Below are positions 27,284 through 36,807 of a stretch of 64,000 nt of DNA, in pieces. Every line of letters begins with the position of its first letter. Positions within the stretch are counted from its first letter, which is position 1. The DNA comes from Paenibacillus sp. JQZ6Y-1 (GTDB lineage Bacteria; Bacillota; Bacilli; Paenibacillales; Paenibacillaceae): positions 1,612,001 through 1,676,000 of the forward strand of contig NZ_JBFDUZ010000001.1 of NCBI RefSeq assembly GCF_040719145.1, in the 5' to 3' direction. Below the pieces are notes generated by a model. It ran no database searches, was not told the origin of the DNA, and saw only the letters and a program-made list of their open reading frames with translations. Position numbers and translations under genes: made by a program.

Positions 27284-28057
27284 ATGAGCAGACGTTTTGA
27301 CATCAACTATGTGTTTGACTTTATACCGAAGCTACTAGCGTACCTGAACATCACGCTGCTCATCGTCGGCAGCTCGATTGCACTAGGGCTGCTGATCGGT
27401 TTGCTGGTCGCACTGCCGAGGCTGTACCATGTGCCTGTCTTGCAGCGGCTGTCACGCATCTATGTATCGTTTTTCCGCGGTACGCCGATTTTGATTCAAC
27501 TGTTTCTGATTTATTATGGATTGCCGGAAATACTCGGCTGGCTACATATCGATGTATCCCGCTTTTCCGTTCTGTATTTCGTCATACTGACGTATGCGCT
27601 GAATAGCGGAGCATTCATTTCGGAGATGATCCGAGCAGCGGTGGAAGCGGTGGATAAAGGACAGATTGAAGCAGCACAGTCGATCGGCATGAGCGGGTAT
27701 CAGACATTTCAGCGCATCATTTTGCCGCAAGCATTGGGCATCTCAGTGCCGCTATTCGGCAATTTGGTAATCGGGAATCTGAAGGACACCTCGCTCGCCT
27801 TTACACTAGGCGTGATGGAAATGACGGGACGTTCGCAAACCCTCGGTACGGCGACCCAGCATTTTATCGAAACGTATATCGCATTATCGCTCATCTACTT
27901 TGTGATCAGCGTCATTCTAGAACGCGGATTTGTCTGGTTGGAGCGTTATTTGAACCGATATGCACGTACTGATCAGGTGCAGCAGCGTACACCATCGTCT
28001 CGGCGCTGGCAGCTGCGACCGATTCCACTTAACGGAAAAGGAGGCAAAAACGGATGA
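27284..28057 (+). CDS. tcyL: Cystine-type ABC permease (TcyL-like)
   Basis: The 257-residue product is a polar amino-acid ABC permease with five hydrophobic segments, the motif YVSFFRGTPILIQLFLIYYGLPE near residues 60-82 and the EAA loop GQIEAAQSIGMSGYQTFQRIILPQALG. It resembles B. subtilis TcyL. It overlaps the next permease by 4 bases (ATGA), showing tight coupling. Confidence 0.85.
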   Translation: MSRRFDINYVFDFIPKLLAYLNITLLIVGSSIALGLLIGLLVALPRLYHVPVLQRLSRIYVSFFRGTPILIQLFLIYYGLPEILGWLHIDVSRFSVLYFVILTYALNSGAFISEMIRAAVEAVDKGQIEAAQSIGMSGYQTFQRIILPQALGISVPLFGNLVIGNLKDTSLAFTLGVMEMTGRSQTLGTATQHFIETYIALSLIYFVISVILERGFVWLERYLNRYARTDQVQQRTPSSRRWQLRPIPLNGKGGKNG

Positions 28058-28764
28058 GCTTTGATCCTTCATTTATGTGGACTGCTTTTCTCAGTCTATT
28101 CAAGGCATTGCCTACAACGCTGTTGATCACATTCATATCGGTGATTGCTGGGTTTGTGATTGGCGGTGTGGTGGCATTGAGCCGGATTTACCGGATTCCG
28201 GTGCTGGCACAGCTGTCGGCGGCGTATGTTACGTTTGTTCGCGGTACACCAATGCTGATGCACCTGTTGCTGATTTACTTTGGCTTGCCGCTTCTCATCG
28301 ACGGAATCGCCAAGGCGCTGGGTAGCTCCTTCACATCCGCTTCGATTCCGCTCATCGGCTTTGCCTGCATCGCCTTTTCCATTACGGCGGGAGCATATAT
28401 GTCAGAGGTGGTGCGCGCTGGTATTCTGGCGGTGGATCGCGGTCAGATCGAAGCGGCGCATTCGGTTGGTATGACAACACCGCAGGCACTGCGCCGGATT
28501 GTCTTTCCACAGGCACTGGCAGTTAGTTTACCGAATCTATCCAACTCAGTGATTGGTATGCTACACGGCTCCACACTGGCATATACGATATCGGTGGTCG
28601 AGATCAACGCGCAGGCACAGATTGTAGCTGCGGATAATTGGAAATATTTTGAGGCTTATGTGGCGGCAGCGCTGCTGTTCTGGGGACTAACGGTTCTAAT
28701 CGAACGGTTGAGCGGCTGGCTGGAATATCGACTGAACAGCTTTCAACGGGGAGGTGCACTATGA
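28054..28764 (+). CDS. tcyM: Cystine-type ABC permease (TcyM-like)
   Basis: The 236-residue product is the second permease subunit, with [22 protein letters not shown] near residue 58 and the EAA loop [27 protein letters not shown]. It pairs with 27284 to form the membrane channel. Both ends overlap neighbours by 4 bases (ATGA), so it is translationally coupled to the upstream permease and the downstream ATPase. Confidence 0.85.
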   Translation: MSFDPSFMWTAFLSLFKALPTTLLITFISVIAGFVIGGVVALSRIYRIPVLAQLSAAYVTFVRGTPMLMHLLLIYFGLPLLIDGIAKALGSSFTSASIPLIGFACIAFSITAGAYMSEVVRAGILAVDRGQIEAAHSVGMTTPQALRRIVFPQALAVSLPNLSNSVIGMLHGSTLAYTISVVEINAQAQIVAADNWKYFEAYVAAALLFWGLTVLIERLSGWLEYRLNSFQRGGAL

Positions 28765-29513
28765 TCGCGCTGGAGAAGATCAGCAAGTCGTTCGGTAAGC
28801 ATGAGGTATTAAAACAGATCGATCTGTCGGTGGACAAAGGCGAGGTGGTCGTTATCCTTGGTCCCAGCGGCTCTGGCAAAACGACTTTGCTGCGCTGCAT
28901 CAATTATTTGGAGCGTCCAGATCAAGGACAGATTCAGGTCGGCAAGCATAAGGTGAGCGGCAAGCATCCGTCCCGCCACGATATTCACCAGCTGCGTCAG
29001 CAGACTGCGATGGTCTTTCAACAATACAATCTATTCAAGCATAAGACAGCACTAGAAAATGTCATGGAAGGATTGACCGTCGTGCGCCGTATTCCGCGCA
29101 GCACGGCGGAGGAGATCAGTACCCGCATGCTGCAAAAGGTAGGGCTGGGCGAGAAGCTACACCATTATCCAAGTCAGCTATCAGGCGGTCAGCAGCAGCG
29201 TGTCGGCATTGCCCGCGCGCTGGCGCTCAATCCCGAAGTTATTCTGTTTGACGAGCCGACATCGGCGCTTGATCCAGAGCTGGTCGGTGAGGTGCTGGAA
29301 GTCATTCGGCGTATTGCAGAAGAGGGCATTACGATGATTATCGTCACCCATGAAATGGGCTTTGCCCGTGATGTGGCGAGCCGTGTCGTTTTTATGGATG
29401 GCGGTGTTGTGGTAGAGCAGGGTAAGCCGGATGAGATTTTTCAGCGTCCACGCGAGGAGCGTACGAAGCAGTTCTTGCGCCGGATTACGCCGGAAGCAAA
29501 TTATTCCATTTAA
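28761..29513 (+). CDS. tcyN: Cystine-type ABC ATPase (TcyN-like)
   Basis: The 250-residue product is an amino-acid ABC ATPase: Walker [10 protein letters not shown] near residue 34, Q-loop [17 protein letters not shown], signature [16 protein letters not shown], Walker [15 protein letters not shown], and switch His in IVTHEMGFA. It drives the importer formed with 26315, 27284 and 28054. Start ATG 28761 overlaps the previous stop. Confidence 0.9.
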   Translation: MIALEKISKSFGKHEVLKQIDLSVDKGEVVVILGPSGSGKTTLLRCINYLERPDQGQIQVGKHKVSGKHPSRHDIHQLRQQTAMVFQQYNLFKHKTALENVMEGLTVVRRIPRSTAEEISTRMLQKVGLGEKLHHYPSQLSGGQQQRVGIARALALNPEVILFDEPTSALDPELVGEVLEVIRRIAEEGITMIIVTHEMGFARDVASRVVFMDGGVVVEQGKPDEIFQRPREERTKQFLRRITPEANYSI

Positions 29514-29612
29514 AACGATGATGTATCGAATATATACACTTATCCGGTATGAGATCGGAGGAGTGAATCGGCTATTTTACCAAGTAAGCAGATCAAGAAT
29601 GGAGGATATAAG

Positions 29613-30680
29613 ATGACCATACCTGTTGGAATATTAGATCAAACGCCCATTTATGAAGGGGAAACAGCTGAGCAGTCCTTTGCCCGTACGATTGAACTGG
29701 CACAGCTTGCGGAGCGACTCGGTTATCGACGCTTCTGGGTGTCGGAGCATCACGATTCTGCGAGCGTATCTGGTTCATCACCAGAGGTGTTGATTTCCTA
29801 TCTGCTCGCGCGTACGAATCATATTTTGCTTGGTTCTGGTGGCGTGATGCTCCAGCATTACAGCCCGTACAAAGTTGCTGAGAATTTTAATGTACTAGCA
29901 GCACTAGCACCGGGACGAGTGGAGCTTGGCATCGGTCGAGCACCAGGCGGGCTGCCGCGTTCGACGCGTGCGCTGCAAGGGGAGCATGGTGATCACCGTT
30001 CATTGACAGATAAGCTGGTGGAGACGCGCAATTATTTGCACAATCGAATTGCGGATGATCATGTGCTAGCAGGCATTCATGTCAGCCCGCAATCGGCACA
30101 GCCTGCGCCGATCTTCCTGCTGGGTGCAAGTCGCGATAGTGCGGAATTGGCGGCTCGTCAAGGATTGCCTTATGTATTCTCACTCTTTATCAACGGTGAT
30201 GAAGAGGTGGCGTTAGAAGCCGTACAGGCATATCGGGCATCCTTTGTACCTTCTGCCGAGCTGGCAGAGCCACATGTGATCTTAGCGCTATCCATTATTG
30301 TCGCGGATAGTGATCAGGAAGCTGACGCGTTGGCGGGTGAGAATTTGTCCGTCAAAATTCATCTGGAAAGCGGTCGTGTGCTCACTGTCGGTACCGTGGC
30401 ACAGGCGGAGGAATTTGGTCGTCAATCAAACGAAACGTTCCGCATCGAAGTGAAGGAAGCCAAAGTTGTCAAAGGCTCTGCGGATCATGTATATGAGCAG
30501 CTATCCCATATTCGCGAACGCTTTGATATTCAGGAGATTATTACCCATACCGTGATCCGCGATTTTGATAAAAAAGTACGCTCCTTTGAGTTGTTGCAAC
30601 AGGTATTCGTGCAGCATGGTGAAGAGAACGGTATCACCAACGCTACCGCCGAGCTGGACACATCCGCAGCAGCACGATAG
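29613..30680 (+). CDS. cmoO: LLM-class flavin monooxygenase, MsnO8 family (CmoO/YtmO-like)
   Basis: The 355-residue product is a luciferase-like oxidoreductase of the MsnO8 group: VGILDQTPIYEGETAEQSFARTIELAQLAERLGYRRFWVSEHH, SPEVLISYLLARTNHILLGSGGVMLQHYSPYKVAE, PGRVELGIGRAPGG. In B. subtilis the same type of gene, ytmO (cmoO), follows tcyN in the S-alkyl-cysteine operon. It probably oxidises an N-acetyl S-alkyl-cysteine or a related intermediate, together with the CmoJ-like enzyme at 23135. GGAGGATATAAG precedes ATG 29613. Confidence 0.88.
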   Translation: MTIPVGILDQTPIYEGETAEQSFARTIELAQLAERLGYRRFWVSEHHDSASVSGSSPEVLISYLLARTNHILLGSGGVMLQHYSPYKVAENFNVLAALAPGRVELGIGRAPGGLPRSTRALQGEHGDHRSLTDKLVETRNYLHNRIADDHVLAGIHVSPQSAQPAPIFLLGASRDSAELAARQGLPYVFSLFINGDEEVALEAVQAYRASFVPSAELAEPHVILALSIIVADSDQEADALAGENLSVKIHLESGRVLTVGTVAQAEEFGRQSNETFRIEVKEAKVVKGSADHVYEQLSHIRERFDIQEIITHTVIRDFDKKVRSFELLQQVFVQHGEENGITNATAELDTSAAAR

Positions 30681-30728
30681 CATACCGTTATATGGCTATC
30701 ATTACATCAGGAGAGGAGCGGAATACGG

Positions 30729-31892
30729 ATGACACTAACAGAAGCATTGCAGGAACGGTTGGTGGAGGTGCGTCGTCATCTGCACCGCCATCCCGAACTG
30801 TCCGGTGAGGAGATAGAAACAACGGCATATCTCCGTGAGCAGCTATGGGCTGCTGAGATTGCTATTTTGGATACACCATCGCTAAAAACAGGCATAATCG
30901 CGGAAATTGGGTCGACGGACGGTCCCATCGTCGCGCTACGTGGCGATATTGATGCGTTACCTGTCCAGGAGGAAACCGGGCTTCCCTTTGCATCGGAGAT
31001 TCCCGGTAAAATGCACGCTTGCGGGCATGATTTTCATACTGCTTCCCTGCTTGGTGCCGCCTATTTGCTCAAGCAGCAGGAGGATCAATTGCCGGGCAAA
31101 GTCCGTCTGATCTTCCAACCTGCTGAAGAAAAGTCGAAGGGAGCTCAGCAGGTCATCGCTGCGGGTGTATTGGAGGGCGTATCCGCTGTATTCGGTCTGC
31201 ATAACAAACCGGATCTGCCAGTTGGCACGGTCGGCGTGAAGGAAGGCGCACTCATGGCAGCTGCTGATGGATTCCGTGTCGATGTACGCGGTAAAGGTAC
31301 ACATGCTGCGGTGCCAGAAGCGGGGCTAGATCCAATTGTGATTTCTGCCCACATCATTACGGCACTGCAATCCATCGTCAGCCGCAGCATTAGCGCACAG
31401 GATAGCGCGGTCATTAGTGTTACCCAATTGAACAGTGGACATGTGTGGAATGTCATTCCTGATTTGGCTCGTCTGGAAGGAACGATTCGTACCTTTGATG
31501 AGAAGGTGCGCCGACATGTTCGTCAACAGTTTGAACAGGTCACGTACGGTGTAGCGGCAGCATTCGGCGGTACGGTTACTATTACCTGGATTGACGGACC
31601 ACCGCCCATTCACAATAGTGAGGAATGGGTTCCCGTTGTCGAACAAGCTGTACAAGCTGCGGGATTGCAAGCTATTGTTCCGGCTGTATCACCTGCGAGC
31701 GAAGACTTTTCCTTTTACCAGCAGGAGGTACCGGGGGTATTCCTATTCGTCGGTACATCCGGTCCACAAGAATGGCATCATCCGGCATTTGATGTGGATG
31801 AGCAGGCATTAAGTAGCACTGCGCATGTACTCTCACAAACAGCTCGACATGCGTTGAATAAGCTATCCAGCTTACATGATGTGCGTGTGTGA
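30729..31892 (+). CDS. M20D amidohydrolase / N-acyl amino acid deacylase (SndA-like)
   Basis: The 387-residue product matches M20D metallopeptidases (N-acyl-L-amino acid amidohydrolases): HLHRHPELSGEE near residue 17, LRGDIDALPVQEETGLPF, HACGHDFHTASLLGAA with the metal-binding Cys/His, and IFQPAEEKSKGAQQVIAAG with the catalytic Glu pair. B. subtilis SndA (YtnL) is of this family and removes the acetyl group at the end of the S-alkyl-cysteine pathway, freeing cysteine; its location as last gene of operon B fits that role. GGAGAGGAGCGG precedes ATG 30729. Confidence 0.88.
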   Translation: MTLTEALQERLVEVRRHLHRHPELSGEEIETTAYLREQLWAAEIAILDTPSLKTGIIAEIGSTDGPIVALRGDIDALPVQEETGLPFASEIPGKMHACGHDFHTASLLGAAYLLKQQEDQLPGKVRLIFQPAEEKSKGAQQVIAAGVLEGVSAVFGLHNKPDLPVGTVGVKEGALMAAADGFRVDVRGKGTHAAVPEAGLDPIVISAHIITALQSIVSRSISAQDSAVISVTQLNSGHVWNVIPDLARLEGTIRTFDEKVRRHVRQQFEQVTYGVAAAFGGTVTITWIDGPPPIHNSEEWVPVVEQAVQAAGLQAIVPAVSPASEDFSFYQQEVPGVFLFVGTSGPQEWHHPAFDVDEQALSSTAHVLSQTARHALNKLSSLHDVRV

Positions 31893-31952
31893 AACATGTC
31901 TGCTGTCTAAATAATATTTTCATACAGTTATGATTGGCAATATACACCATAG

Positions 31953-31998
31953 ATCAAGCTGTCGGAAACCAACCCTTTACCGACAGCTTGATCATTAT
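31953..31998 (+). terminator. Terminator of sulfur operon B
   Basis: A 13-bp perfect stem ATCAAGCTGTCGG / CCGACAGCTTGAT with a 14-nt loop, followed by CATTATAATTT. The T-tract is weak. Confidence 0.65.
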
Positions 31999-32104
31999 AA
32001 TTTACAGAATGATGAGATGTAGGGGAATGCTGCTCTATTTGTAGCTCCGATACAACGCTGCATGCTGTGGAACAAGTCTGAATAGGAGAAAGGTGGTTAT
32101 TCGC

Positions 32105-33358
32105 ATGACTCAACCTGTTTCTACACCTGATCTGTCTCTGCTGTCACGTCATATTCCATCCACACCATCCATTGGCAGTACAACAGTTACACATGAGGAT
32201 CATGTGCATTTATCCTTTGGCTTTGCTGCCCCGCATCTGTTCCCGATTGCCGAGTTGGAGCAGGCGTCTGGGCAAGCGATTACAGATCACGGGCGGCAGG
32301 CACTGCAATATTCAGGCGCGCCCGGTCCAGAGTATATTTTGGAATGGGTACTTGATCGTGCGCAGCATAACGGCATTCCAGCGCAGCGTTCGGATGTACT
32401 TATTACATATGGTGCGACCCAAGGGCTGTCGCTTGCTGCGCAATTGCTGCTGGAGCCGGGCGATGAAGTATGGACAGAAGCACCAACCTTTTTCAGTGCA
32501 TTGCAGGCGTTTCGCTTGTCAGGCGCGACCATCTCATCTTTTCCATTACAAGAAGATGGGCTGAATATTGATGCCTTGGAAGAAGCGTTGATTCAGGCAA
32601 AAACGGAAGGACGCTCGCTGCCCAAATTGTTATATACTATGCCCACCTACCACAACCCCGGTGGTGTCACGCTCTCGCTGGTAAAACGTCATCGTCTGGC
32701 GGCGCTGGCGCGTGCGTACAACTTTTATCTGCTAGAGGATGATGCGTACGCGGAATTGAACTTTACTGGTGAGTACCTGCCCACCCTGTATTCTCTTGCG
32801 CCGGAACGCACCATTTACCTCAATACCTTTTCCAAAATCATCGCTCCCGGCATCCGACTTGGCTGGGCAATTGCACACCCGCTATTGATCGACAAGCTGC
32901 GTATCCTGATGCTGGGCGGCAGTACAGGTGTCTTTACACAAGAGATTCTAGCATCTTTACTATCGCGTCTGGACTTTGAACAGCATCTCCATCAGCTGAA
33001 TGACCATTATCGGACGCAGCGCGACATCATGGCAGCCGCTATCGACCGTCATTTTGGCGACGAAGTTCACTATGTCTTACCTGAAGGTGGATTCTTCCTA
33101 TGGCTCACCTTTCCTGAACATGTCGATACCACCATCCTTCAACAACTGGCAGCGGATCGTGGCGTCAGTATCGTGGACGGTCGCAGCTTCTATCCAGATC
33201 GCCACACCCATCATCACGTTCGTCTCTGCTTCAGCTATTGCACCAGTCTTCAAATCGAAAAGGGTATATCTCGCTTGGCAGCAGCGTATAAAGATTACAA
33301 ACAAAGTGCTATACCGTATCCAGATCAACCGATTCCAACAGCAACCTCATCTAACTAG
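32105..33358 (+). CDS. PLP-dependent aminotransferase, class I (2-aminoadipate type)
   Basis: The 417-residue product is a fold-type I aminotransferase of the LysN/MocR-related group without a DNA-binding domain: GAPGPEYILEWVLDRA, ITYGATQGLSLAAQLLLEPGDEVWTEAPTFF, YTMPTYHNPGGVTLS, LLEDDAYAELNF, and the PLP-lysine motif TFSKIIAPGIRLGW. It transfers an amino group between an amino acid and a 2-oxo acid; the substrate is not visible. AGGAGAAAGGTGG precedes ATG 32105. It lies after sulfur operon B but is separated from it by a terminator and 212 bases, so a sulfur role is only possible. Confidence 0.87.
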   Translation: MTQPVSTPDLSLLSRHIPSTPSIGSTTVTHEDHVHLSFGFAAPHLFPIAELEQASGQAITDHGRQALQYSGAPGPEYILEWVLDRAQHNGIPAQRSDVLITYGATQGLSLAAQLLLEPGDEVWTEAPTFFSALQAFRLSGATISSFPLQEDGLNIDALEEALIQAKTEGRSLPKLLYTMPTYHNPGGVTLSLVKRHRLAALARAYNFYLLEDDAYAELNFTGEYLPTLYSLAPERTIYLNTFSKIIAPGIRLGWAIAHPLLIDKLRILMLGGSTGVFTQEILASLLSRLDFEQHLHQLNDHYRTQRDIMAAAIDRHFGDEVHYVLPEGGFFLWLTFPEHVDTTILQQLAADRGVSIVDGRSFYPDRHTHHHVRLCFSYCTSLQIEKGISRLAAAYKDYKQSAIPYPDQPIPTATSSN

Positions 33359-33408
33359 CCATCACTTGCAAGCAGTCAAGAGTCAGTATGTCTCACCTTG
33401 TATGATTT

Positions 33409-33478
33409 AAAAAACCTTCGCCACTGCAGGCACTTCCATTTATGACGTGGACGTGATTACAGGGGTGAAGGTTTTTTG
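33409..33478 (+). terminator. Terminator after the aminotransferase
   Basis: AAAAAACCTTCGCC pairs with GGGTGAAGGTTTTTT (one internal mismatch) across a long loop of about 40 nt, ending in a T-tract. Confidence 0.6.
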
Positions 33479-33510
33479 CGCAAAAAGGGCAGAACTATTA
33501 TTTAAATTTT

Positions 33511-33553
33511 CAACAAATTAATTGTTGACAATATATATGAATCTCGGTATGAT
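33511..33553 (+). promoter_or_regulatory. ohrR promoter with overlapping palindromic operator
   Basis: TTGACA (33525-33530) and TATGAT (33548-33553) with a 17-bp spacer form a near-consensus sigma-A promoter. CAACAA-ATTAA-TTGTTG (33511-33527) is a palindrome overlapping the -35 element and resembles the AT-rich OhrR operator of Bacillus (core TACAATTAAATTGTA). This suggests autorepression. Confidence 0.65.
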
Positions 33554-33627
33554 AGGTGCAAGCAAGAATCATGTATGCAAATTATAATAACTATTAAATT
33601 AATTAAATTATTTAAAGGGTGAGAAAA

Positions 33628-34062
33628 GTGGATAACAAAGAAACACTGGCTCTGGAACAGCACCTCTGCTTTTCTCTTTATGCAGGTTCACGAGCAATCA
33701 CGCGCATGTACTGGCCAATGCTTGAAGAAATGGGCATCACCTATCCGCAGTATTTAGCACTGGTTGTGCTGTGGGATAAACGCGAGTGTACCATTAAGGA
33801 ACTGGGTAAGGAGATTTATTTGGACTCTGGTACGATGACATCGATGTTGAAACGAATGGAAGAAGCTGGGCTGATCACACGTCAGCGCTCAGTAGAAGAT
33901 GAGCGTGTTGTCAAAATTCGTATTACGGACAACGGTATGGAACTGCGCGATCGCTCTGCTTGTATCCCGCAATCGCTACTGCAATCGACTGGACTAAGCC
34001 GTGATGAACTGGAACATCTGAATCAACAAATTCGTCAGATTATCGGTAAACTGAAAGTATAA
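33628..34062 (+). CDS. ohrR: Organic peroxide sensor OhrR (MarR family)
   Basis: The 144-residue product closely matches Bacillus OhrR: LEQHLCFSLYAGSRAITRMYWPML with the sensing Cys14, ITYPQYLALVVLWDKRECTIKELGKEIYLDSGTMTSMLKRMEEAGLITRQRSVEDERVV wing. It represses peroxide-resistance genes until its Cys is oxidised by organic hydroperoxide. The start is GTG 33628, eight bases after AAAGGG. No ohr peroxidase gene is adjacent, which is unusual since ohrR and ohr are normally neighbours. Confidence 0.88.
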   Translation: MDNKETLALEQHLCFSLYAGSRAITRMYWPMLEEMGITYPQYLALVVLWDKRECTIKELGKEIYLDSGTMTSMLKRMEEAGLITRQRSVEDERVVKIRITDNGMELRDRSACIPQSLLQSTGLSRDELEHLNQQIRQIIGKLKV

Positions 34063-34085
34063 ATGTAAGTATAGATAGTAAAGGA

Positions 34086-34338
34086 ATCGGGTTTCGAAAC
34101 ATTCGTTTCGACGCCCGTCCTTTTGCCACCAAAACTTGTATGCAAGTTGATTGTTAGAAACACAGAAGTGAAACATGGCGTTTGTATATCCCAGACTGCT
34201 TATGCGCTGGCAACGTGGAGGCAATCTTTTATATAAATTACCGTATGTACACTCAACCGCTGCTTTCCTTTTTCCTCTTATCGCATTATTCATATATGGA
34301 AAAGCGCTTGTTCCGCAGGTGGAACAGGCGCTTTTGTG
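34086..34338 (+). terminator. Two hairpins downstream of ohrR
   Basis: The first (about 34088-34123) pairs CGAAAC with GTTTCG and CGGG with CCCG, followed by TCCTTTTGCC. The second (34300-34335) has AAAAGCGCTTGTTCC / GGAACAGGCGCTTTT with one wobble and a 6-nt loop, followed by GTGT. Between them and up to 34448 I see no convincing gene; a short frame at 34175-34378 is not supported. Confidence 0.6.
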
Positions 34339-34538
34339 TATACAAAACAAACATTCTATATATTCGCGAAACGAGTAACCTCCTACAGGTGTATAAAAAA
34401 CGCTAACATGCTATGATTATTGACAGGAATAAGAAAGAGAGGGACATCATGGAGTGTCAACATGAGGTTTACGGCACTTTCCCGTATACTATTCCAGAAA
34501 TGATGGGAAACGACAAGTCAGCACAGGAGGGAACAGAT

Positions 34539-35207
34539 ATGGGTTCACGAATGATGCATTATTGTATTGCCGCACTGATCGAGAGCAGGCTAGGCTGGCA
34601 TGACCGTCAGTTTATGCTGGGCAATCTGGCACCAGATGTGGTGGAGTACGCAGTCAATGACCGGAGCAAACGACGCTCCCATTTTATACGGTTGGATTCG
34701 ACAGGTGAAGGGTTTTTTGATCTTGAACGATTTGCTGCTACGTATTTGCGGGAGCAGCGCAGCCTTTTTCATATTGGTTACTATTTTCACCTACTGACCG
34801 ATGATCTATGGATCAAAAAGATATATGCGCCTTATATTAGCAAACTGCCACCCGAAGATAGACAGGAAGCAAAAGAAAAATATGAACGCGATCTGTGCCG
34901 ATTGGACAGCCAGTTGCCAGCCTATTACGGTATTGTATATACCCCGTTGAATGATGAGGTGCTTGCCATGCCGGAAGCGGATCTGAAGCTGCTGCCACTG
35001 CTAGTTAGTGATTTGGAACATAAATGGATAGACACTGATGACACATCTGCACCATTGGAATCCTTGGAATTGCTGCAATGGGATAAGGTGACGGCGGTGC
35101 TGGAAGAAACAGTACAAGCTTGTCTGACTCAACTACGGATGTGGGAAGAAGCCGATCAAATGTTTTTTCGACATGGATATCGGCAAACATTGGAAGGCAA
35201 CTTATAG
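34539..35207 (+). CDS. Zinc-dependent phospholipase C-like protein
   Basis: The product contains the His-rich pattern seen in the zinc-dependent phospholipase C/S1-P1 nuclease-like superfamily of Bacillus: MGSRMMHYCIAALIE at the start, QFMLGNLAPDVVEYA, KRRSHFIR and FHIGYYFHLLTDDLW, which supply His and Asp metal ligands. It has no signal peptide, so it is likely cytosolic and of unknown substrate. Two starts are possible: ATG 34539 with AGGAGGG seven bases upstream, at the usual family start, or ATG 34449 (after GAGAGGG) giving 30 more residues. It is monocistronic. Confidence 0.75.
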   Translation: MGSRMMHYCIAALIESRLGWHDRQFMLGNLAPDVVEYAVNDRSKRRSHFIRLDSTGEGFFDLERFAATYLREQRSLFHIGYYFHLLTDDLWIKKIYAPYISKLPPEDRQEAKEKYERDLCRLDSQLPAYYGIVYTPLNDEVLAMPEADLKLLPLLVSDLEHKWIDTDDTSAPLESLELLQWDKVTAVLEETVQACLTQLRMWEEADQMFFRHGYRQTLEGNL

Positions 35208-35453
35208 CTTTTGCATATAAATTGTAACAAAAGTAATGAAGGTTTTTATCTGCTGCTGGATTATTGATTTGGCAGCGCGTTTTACATACAAACAGAGCAG
35301 TGATATTGCTATACAGCATCATGACAGGGATGGTGGACGTTAGATTGACGTAGATGGTCATTTGATGTTTGCTGCTAACGATTGAGCGCGCTCTATAGCA
35401 AAGGGTAATCGTAAATGGCTACGCATCAATTACCAATAGGAAAGGAGTCGGTT

Positions 35454-35909
35454 ATGCCTTCAACTCAGCCTACATTTGAAATTGTTGCGGCAAATGCCTC
35501 GCATGCTATGGATCTGGCACATATGAATGCTGAATTTAATGATTTGAATCGAGATCCAGCAGAGATAGCGCAACATTTGGAAAACGGAAATGAGATCGTA
35601 TTGGTTGCTGTAGTGGATGGACAAGCCATTGGATTTATTTGTGCGCAGACGTATACTTCGTTTTGTTATGATCATCCGTATGCGGAAATTATGGAATTGT
35701 ATATTCGTCAACCTTTTCGACGTAAAGGAATAGGTCTAGCTCTACTACGCGCTATAGAACAAGCATTGTATAAGCAAGGTGTTTTACACGTCAAACTGTT
35801 GACTGGACTAAACAATATAGCAGCATGGCAGACGTATCAAAGCGCTGGTTATACGCGTGAAGAGCATGACGTTGTTTTTAGCCGTAAACTGACACTAGAC
35901 AATCGATAA
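35454..35909 (+). CDS. GNAT acetyltransferase
   Basis: The 151-residue product is a compact GNAT domain: EIVLVAVVDGQAIGFICAQ, YAEIMELYIRQPFRRKGIGLALLRAIEQAL with the acetyl-CoA loop R-x-x-G-I-G, and a C-terminal QTYQSAGYTREEHDVVFSRKL. The acceptor is unknown. AAAGGAG before ATG 35454 decides the start. A second acetyltransferase gene follows 14 bases later, so they form an operon. Confidence 0.85.
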   Translation: MPSTQPTFEIVAANASHAMDLAHMNAEFNDLNRDPAEIAQHLENGNEIVLVAVVDGQAIGFICAQTYTSFCYDHPYAEIMELYIRQPFRRKGIGLALLRAIEQALYKQGVLHVKLLTGLNNIAAWQTYQSAGYTREEHDVVFSRKLTLDNR

Positions 35910-35923
35910 ATGGAGGGGATAAC

Positions 35924-36547
35924 GTGAGTCATTCGTTATCGGAACACCAACCACTTGATCCGCTGCTGTTATCGTTTCCTGAGCAATGGACAAGTGAGCG
36001 GTTATTGATTCGTGCGCCACGTCTCGGTGATGGTGCAGTTGTGAATGAGGCGATTGTGGAAAGTGAGACCGAGTTGCCACCGTGGATGCCTTGGGTTCAT
36101 CCTCTGCCTACTTTAGAGCAATCAGAAAAGAATGCACGGCAATGTCATATTAACTTTTTGGCGCGTCAGGATCTGGTGCTGTATCTATTTGATCGGTATA
36201 CTGGGCAATTTATTGGCAGCAGTGGACTGCATCGTATCAATTGGGAGCTACGTAGCTTTGAACTGGGTTATTGGGTCCGATCATCGCAGGCGGGTCAAGG
36301 CTTGATTACAGAAGCGGTACATAGCATTAGTGACTTTGCGATTCGATATCTACACGCCAATCGTCTTGAGATTCGCTGTGACGAGAACAATCATGCGAGT
36401 GTAGCAGTTGCTCGTAAAGCTGGTTTTGCATTGGAAGGCAAATTGCGTAATGCAAGACGAGATCAGCAGGGAAGGCTGGGTACTACGATGATTTTCTCCA
36501 AAGTGAATGGTGTGGAGTATCAATTGGATAACGTATCTATTCGGTGA
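35924..36547 (+). CDS. RimJ/RimL-type GNAT acetyltransferase
   Basis: The 207-residue product matches the ribosomal-protein/antibiotic-type acetyltransferases: SERLLIRAPRLGDGAVVNEAI, FELGYWVRSSQAGQGLITEAVHSISDFAI with the acetyl-CoA loop, and RLEIRCDENNHASVAVARKAGFALEGKLRN. Start codon GTG 35924 after GGAGGGG. It is the second gene of a two-GNAT operon and is followed by a terminator. Confidence 0.87.
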   Translation: MSHSLSEHQPLDPLLLSFPEQWTSERLLIRAPRLGDGAVVNEAIVESETELPPWMPWVHPLPTLEQSEKNARQCHINFLARQDLVLYLFDRYTGQFIGSSGLHRINWELRSFELGYWVRSSQAGQGLITEAVHSISDFAIRYLHANRLEIRCDENNHASVAVARKAGFALEGKLRNARRDQQGRLGTTMIFSKVNGVEYQLDNVSIR

Positions 36548-36597
36548 TCCATCCGAAAAATATAAGCGAGCGATCCAAAACATAGAGACATGCTGTG

Positions 36598-36629
36598 ACC
36601 TGCCTTTTCCATTGAGAGGCAGGTTTTTG
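36598..36629 (+). terminator. Terminator of the two-GNAT operon
   Basis: ACCTGCCT / AGGCAGGT stem of 8 bp, 11-nt loop, then TTTT. Confidence 0.75.
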
Positions 36630-36807
36630 ACATATTCATGTATGCTATAATTGCCAATCGCAATTGTAAACTAAGTTCTGCAAAGCTCATATTTGACATA
36701 CTGAACGATATATATGCCATATTTACGTCAAATTGTGAACATGTGTAGAATGTACATAAGCAAAGCATCACTACAAATCCAATTTCAACAAGCGAGGTAA
36801 TCTACAG

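Noticed and set aside
34175-34406. Short hydrophobic frames downstream of ohrR
   Set aside because: They overlap a terminator hairpin (34300-34335) and have no ribosome site.
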